Shown: piece after piece, positions 59,590 to 64,000 of the stretch
How the letters are laid out: every line of letters begins with the position of its first letter
Numbering within the stretch: the first letter of the stretch is position 1
Assembly: GCA_017591395.1 (NCBI GenBank)
Contig: WEDG01011610.1
Coordinates: 62,001 to 126,000, forward strand
Source: Schistocephalus solidus
Taxonomy: Eukaryota; Platyhelminthes; Cestoda; Diphyllobothriidea; Diphyllobothriidae
Direction: 5' to 3'
DNA length: 64,000 nt
Notes under the pieces: model-generated
Told to the model about the DNA's origin: nothing
Database searches by the model: none
The model's input: only the letters and a program-made list of their open reading frames with translations
Position numbers and translations under genes: made by a program

Positions 59590-59775
59590 GAGGCTGCAAG
59601 ATAACCAGTCATAGAAGGGGCAGAAAAATATTGCCAGCAATATTTTTCTGCCTCTTCTGTTACTAGCTGCTGTGCGGCTGCTTGTGGGGCTCGAGCGTGA
59701 GCCTCAAGGTAGAGCGGATCGATTGAGTTCTGATAGAGATCAGTGAGCGTTTGTCAACGCATATAACTAATCTTA
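59590..59775. repeat. SINE-like dispersed repeat, copy C
   Basis: GGGGCTCGAGCGTGAGCC, GGTAGAGCGGATCGATTGAG and ATCAGTGAGCG match the second half of copies A and B. Its first half is replaced or interrupted by a long hairpin at 59,611-59,660. A short stretch matching the first half of the family (GGCTTATTAGCCGTCATCAAC) lies at about 60,465-60,490. Confidence 0.5.
59611..59660. repeat. Near-perfect hairpin, 24-base arms with 2-base spacer
   Basis: The central 16 bases of each arm (GGCAGAAAAATATTGC and its complement) pair perfectly around CA; the outer eight pairs include two G-T wobbles. Such a long, well-preserved palindrome is unlikely by chance in this composition. Confidence 0.85.
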
Positions 59776-61301
59776 TACCATACTCAGGTTTCATTAGATA
59801 GAAAATCCCCTAAATTTCAATCACGACAAGATGCCGGCTATTGAAAGAATTTCCTTTCGGTCACCAGTAACACACCGAATTTATTGAAAACGTACTGCGT
59901 AAGTAGTATGGATTTCTACACTTATTCTATGCACCAATAAATTCAAATATATTTGGCAGAAAACATGAATGAAAATCCTTTCTTGTACGTGTTTGGCAGA
60001 AAACTATGACTTCCTTACATTTTGTACTTAAAGAAAGGTTTTCCATTACAAAATGCTTTTAACTTTGCGATTTTAAGACCACGACCAGTCATTTTTTGAT
60101 GCATCATATTTCTTGCTTTTACTTACTCTATTAAAGGAGTACACAATACGGTCATTTGAATATTTAATTTTAATAACATTAAAATAGTGAAATTAAGGAT
60201 TGTCTTTACACGAAACGTATAAAACGGGCATACTTGAAGTTCCAAAATTTGGCGAATCTGCTGGTACTTTTTAACATTATTCATGAAAGGAAAAACATTT
60301 TTTCGAAACCAAACAATACACTGTTCTCGAGGAAAAACTTTAAAAAAGACAAAGCTTGCTACGAACTGTGTGCAATAAACGAGTTTCTGAGCATATTTCC
60401 TTGAATATATATGTGATGATAAGCTGGAACTGACTAAGTCAAGGGATACCGGAAGGGCCATTTCAGGCTTATTAGCCGTCATCAACCAGATGATGGCTAT
60501 ATATTTATAATTGAATTTAAAAAATCAATTTAAAAAGGCTTACTAATCAATGGGGTATTATTACCAAGTATATATTTTGCTAGGAAGTCAGAATGACACG
60601 CACGTGAAAGCCGGTAGCCTGTCGTGGTTGCAATGTTTTGGTATTATCCTAAAAGATAATCAGTATTGGACCTACACACAAGTACTCCTTTCTAAGCAAA
60701 AAATCATTTCAGATTTTTTTGCCAAATCGTGATATTGACCAGCTATTGTACTTCCCTAACATAGATGTTTCAGACGTTAGAGCAACGAGGTATCAGTATC
60801 TTGCAGCCCTCTTTTGAAAAGACACGTCTAGCCAAGAAAATTAAATTCCAGAGCGTTTTAGCGTAATGCAAAGTACTTTGTAACTCGAACTGCAATGAGA
60901 AACGCACTGTTTATTGTCTCCGTCTTCACAATTCAGAGTCGCTCCCAGGATTCACTCCGGTATTTTAGTGATTGCCCAAATCTCCAGTTTTTCCGGTGAC
61001 TTTGGAATATTCAAAATCTTGTCATTGTTCTTTATACCTGTTTGACAGTGTAGCCACAATACAGGCATGGTGTTATTGAATTAACATATTTTCGCCAAAC
61101 CTGTCACTCAAGCAGAGATTTTTTGGCTTGCAAGTTCAGGTTTAGGGGGTAAACGCCCTCCAAAGAATTTGACTGATCTTTGAACCATTCAATGTTATAA
61201 GAAGGATGCTCCAGGCGTAGATGTGACTGCAGTCAAAAGTCAGTTGTGTCGTTGACGCGAGCTCGCAAACACACCCATACGCACCCACGCGCACACAAGC
61301 T
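59776..61301. other. No gene seen
   Basis: AT-rich. A minus-strand frame of 120 codons (60,123-60,485) partly overlaps the repeat fragment at 60,465 and shows no domain. Position 61,257-61,300 begins a CA/CGCA-rich stretch. Confidence 0.4.
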
Positions 61302-61650
61302 AGTTCGAGCGTCGTTTTCGACGATGTCCACCGTATGATCCACAACATGGTGGTGCAGGAGCGGTGATTTGGGCTGGATTACATTGAGAATAATCTTGCG
61401 TGCATCTTCCTCACTCTGTTCCACTCCCCCTCCTGGACCCGGTGTCAAGAAAAATTCAAGAATATCGGAGATGTGAGAGAGGACAGTTACACGCGCTGCT
61501 AGTTCGACCGTCGTATTCGACGATGTCCATCGTATGCTGTGCAAGGACGGTGATTCGCGCTAGATTATAGTGAGAAAAGAGTTGTGCAGCATCTACATCA
61601 CTCTCTGTTCCACTTCCCCATCTTGACTCGGGGTCAAAACAGATTCAAGA
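61302..61650. repeat. Tandem duplication, two diverged units of about 150-165 bases
   Basis: Unit 1 (about 61,302-61,465) and unit 2 (about 61,503-61,650) share in order GTTCGA(G/C)CGTCGT, TTCGACGATGTCCA, CGGTGATT, GCATCT(T/A)C, CTCTGTTCCACT and GGTCAA with AATTCAAGAA or GATTCAAGAA. Unit 2 lacks some bases in the middle. The units look like a local duplication within a GC-rich repeat zone. Confidence 0.65.
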
Positions 61651-62326
61651 AGAATGCAGAAAGTAGAAGGTGCGGGCCCACGCACTGTGGTCCAACACCA
61701 AACAAGAGCAAAACGATATAAGAGAGGGGCGGTTCGGATCCCAACTGATAGGGAATGCCATAAAGACCATATTAAGAAGGAGCCATTGCGGCCTAACTCT
61801 CCAGCCGCCAGTCGTCCATGGCGCACAAACGCATGCACTGGGCTGACCACGCGGTCCGAGTTATCCTTTCAGTCGACAACCGTCCAAGCCACGGCTTTTA
61901 GCGCACCATGATAGTTTCAAGCGCGTCAGTTTGTTTATACGCTGAGCCGTTGACCTCATTCTCTCCCCCACCCCCACAATCAGACCAGTGTCCGAGTGGG
62001 TCGGTTACCTGATGTGGGAGAGAGCGCATTGGCTGACGGGCCGGCGCCCCCGTCTGCGCGCGTTACGGCATGACCTGGCCCCAATAACTCACGCACCAGG
62101 CTTTACTAAGACAAGGGATATGGGGAACCATCGCCGTCACATTCTCAGTGCACTGGTAAGCCACTCAACGCAAAACACACACTTGGCCGATGGCCTGGTC
62201 TGGTGTTAACGTTGGCTTGGCAGCCTTTCAAGCCACAATATCTAGGAAATCATGATATTCTCAGGTACATGAAGACGGTGACGGTGTTCTGTATGTATTG
62301 GTGGAGATAGTGTGCCTTGATGTGGT
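61651..62326. repeat. GC-rich repeat-like zone, possibly the 3' untranslated end of the adjacent retrotransposon
   Basis: Composition shifts from about 37 percent to more than 50 percent GC by eye. No protein is recognised in the overlapping frames. Lying directly 3' of the minus-strand zinc-finger region, it may be the 3'UTR of that element; this is inference. Confidence 0.4.
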
Positions 62327-62885
62327 TTAGCCTACGGTGGTTTGCCGCAGGTTATAGTGGGGTCGCATGGGACCTAATAGACCCATGCAGTGTGTGAAAT
62401 CGCAAGAGCAGTGAGGGCAGTGGAGGCGGACGCGGCGACTGTATTTCGGAGACCGAGGCACTGGTTCACCAGCCTCCGTGCGATGGATTCGCAGGTGACC
62501 GACCAGGCCGATGCGTGAGGTGAAGTTGCGGGCGTAATGTGGGCAAAAGGGGCTGGGGGGTTGTCGTTCGTGGTATTGTGGGGGTGGCAGTGGTGGTGAG
62601 ATTGGCAGTGGTGGTGAGATTGGCAGGGGCGGAGGGTGTGCATGGGGTTTCGGTGTTGTCGGCATTGCGGTGAATTCCGCTGTCATGGATGCGCATGTGA
62701 CCGAATACGCCCATGCGGTGAGTGAATGCGCAAGGGCAACCATGGCAGTGGATGCAGCGACATCTGAAATGGGTTGGTAAACTGGGCACTGGTTCACGAG
62801 TCTCTGTGTAATGGATTCGCAAGTGACCAACAAGGCCGCTGCGTGAGGTGAATGTGCGATTGCAATGAGGACATTTTAGGACCAA
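62327..62885 (-). pseudogene. C2H2 zinc-finger tail of the retrotransposon
   Basis: Several C2H2 fingers are visible across two frames: LKCPHCNRTFTSRSGLVGHL followed by RIH, CIHCHGCPCAFTHRMGVFG with HMRIH, CPHYARNFTSRIGLVGHL (the second cysteine is tyrosine) and CPHCSCDFTHCMGLLG. Between them lies a proline/threonine-rich stretch with short tandem repeats (LTTTANLTTTATPTI). The fingers probably bind nucleic acid for the element. Frame changes and lost ligands show decay. Confidence 0.75.
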
Positions 62886-62898
62886 GCCCCCATCACTG

Positions 62899-62942
62899 CT
62901 CGTCGTGGTGATGGTGGTGATGGTGGTTGCGATGGTGGAAAT
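62899..62942. repeat. GGT/GAT trinucleotide-rich microsatellite
   Basis: An imperfect run of GTGGTGATGGTG units lies between the RT end and the zinc-finger region of the retrotransposon. It probably grew from the low-complexity linker. Confidence 0.6.
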
Positions 62943-63258
62943 ATCCGGTTATGAGTATTGGGACGTGGCCGCTACGATGGTGGGGGCGGGGGAATTGGTG
63001 CCAGGTATGACCGTGAAGGACCGAAGGAGGGTTGGCAGAAAATGAATAAGCCATATTGTTGTTGCATAGCTTGGAAAGATCTCCGACCAGGCCAATTCAC
63101 GAGCGGAAGGTGCGTCGTCAACATGGGCGGGTTTGAAGGGCCTGTGCATTGACGGTGTTGGTCCGGGACACTGAGGACTTTCGTGCCGCCCTTTTGGCCT
63201 TGGTGGCGGCGATTCGGATTGCTTTGGAAATTTTTGCCATTGTCTTTAATGTCCTCAT

Positions 63259-63972
63259 TCAGGCCGGTTGGTTTTGTGCGAGGTATTCCCAGTTTGCCGT
63301 GTTGATCTGCAGTTCCTTAAGGGAGGTCTTCAGAGTGTCCTTGGAGCATCGTATTTGACCCCCTTGTTGACGAGAACCCGTGGCGATATCTCCGTAGAGG
63401 ATTCGCTTGGGTAGTCGTTCGTCGTACATCCTCATAAGGTGGCCAGCGCAGCGCAGTTGCAGTTGTTTCAGCTTTGCGTAGATGATGGGGATGACTGTTC
63501 GTTTCAGTATTTCTGTGTCCAGGATCTTGTCTTGCCATCTCAGCTTTAGTATTCTGTGGAGGTAGCTGATGTGGAAGTGATTGAGCTTCCGCGCTTGCTT
63601 CTGGTAGACTGTCCAAGTCTCCGCTCCATACAGCAGCGTCGGCAATATGACAGCTTTGTACAGACGACGTTCTGCATGCGCCCGAAGGTTTCACTGGCTT
63701 TGTCGATCCGGTGGGCGACCTAATCGTCGATTTTGGTGCTGCATGATATGTTGCTGCCCAGGTAGGTGAAGGTATCCACGGTTTCCATTTGGGCGCCGTT
63801 TACATTAAGGCGAGATGCATTGTAGGTGGTATTGAGCGACGAATGATGCATGATCACCGTCTTCTCCGTATTTTATGCGTAGTCTAAAGTTGTCGCAAGC
63901 AGCAGCAAAGAGGTCCCTGCTCCTTTGCATATCCCCTTCTGTCATTGCATTGAGTGCACAGTGGTCAGCGAA
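63259..63972 (-). pseudogene. Reverse transcriptase C-terminal region, broken
   Basis: The open stretch 63,259-63,645 encodes [52 protein letters not shown] and [13 protein letters not shown]. Upstream pieces up to 63,972 are in other frames. RTs of this type prime reverse transcription at a nicked target site; this copy cannot. Confidence 0.8.
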
Positions 63973-64000
63973 GAGAATTTCGTGGCTGGTGGCTGTGCAT

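Larger units (their letters stand above)
62327..64000 (-). mobile_element. Non-LTR retrotransposon 3' half: reverse transcriptase end plus C2H2 zinc fingers (dead, continues past window)
   Basis: On the minus strand, from the right edge: EILFADHCALN (63,961-63,972 is FADH), [61 protein letters not shown] and [15 protein letters not shown]. This is the classic end of flatworm non-LTR RTs. A linker rich in A and R follows, then a series of CPHC-type zinc fingers (62,330-62,885). Frames are broken at several points (a stop after STKIDD, a frameshift before LPTLLYG, and stops after NQPA). The usual FADD box reads FADH, which would abolish catalysis. The clade (RTE, CR1 or Jockey-type) cannot be fixed from this part. 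Confidence 0.82.

Noticed and set aside
60123..60485. 120-codon minus-strand frame as a gene
   Set aside because: No domain, AT-rich random-looking composition, and its start overlaps a fragment of the SINE-like repeat.
1..64000. CRISPR arrays, bacterial operons or viral genomes
   Set aside because: No regularly spaced repeats and no dense coding; the architecture is clearly that of an animal nuclear genome.

Overview
This is AT-rich animal nuclear DNA from a flatworm, most likely a diphyllobothriid-type tapeworm. The evidence is short coding exons separated by long introns with GT/AG borders and a dense load of decayed retroelements. The elements are Penelope-like elements (PLEs) with GIY-YIG endonuclease tails, and a non-LTR retrotransposon whose 3' part encodes C2H2 zinc fingers. 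I recall that retrotransposon type from cestode genomes, so the organism call rests partly on memory.

Two host genes can be rebuilt exon by exon, and they converge. The first is a plus-strand IgLON/lachesin-like adhesion molecule (about 8.6-21.2 kb). Its three Ig domains are split over exons joined in phase 1, followed by a short linker exon and a probable GPI-signal exon; its 5' end is not found. The second is a minus-strand secreted fasciclin-1-like protein (49,572 down to 25,261). It has 13 exons that join in frame to a predicted 641 residues, with a signal peptide and four FAS1 domains. Both families mediate cell adhesion in animal nervous systems, so the window may hold a pair of neural adhesion genes. 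A further isolated exon (54,232-54,496, plus) encodes a membrane segment of a protein I cannot name.

The rest is introns and intergenic DNA with mobile-element debris. It contains a PLE reverse-transcriptase N-terminus at the left edge (1-253, minus), three related truncated PLE 3' ends (5.7-6.2, 23.9-24.6 and 26.0-26.5 kb, all minus) and a fuller decayed PLE inside the Ig gene (about 13.9-15.0 kb, plus). It also holds a compact PLE derivative with 420-bp inverted arms around a GIY-YIG remnant (37,579-38,696) inside a fasciclin intron, copies of a SINE-like repeat, a perfect long hairpin (59.6 kb), a tandem duplication (61.3-61.65 kb) and the 3' half of a dead non-LTR retrotransposon with zinc fingers (62.3-64.0 kb, minus).

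The most interesting items are the inverted-arm PLE with hammerhead-like motifs, the RT plus zinc-finger retrotransposon with a broken catalytic box, the co-occurrence of several PLE GIY-YIG types, and the Ig3 domain that has lost its B-strand cysteine.
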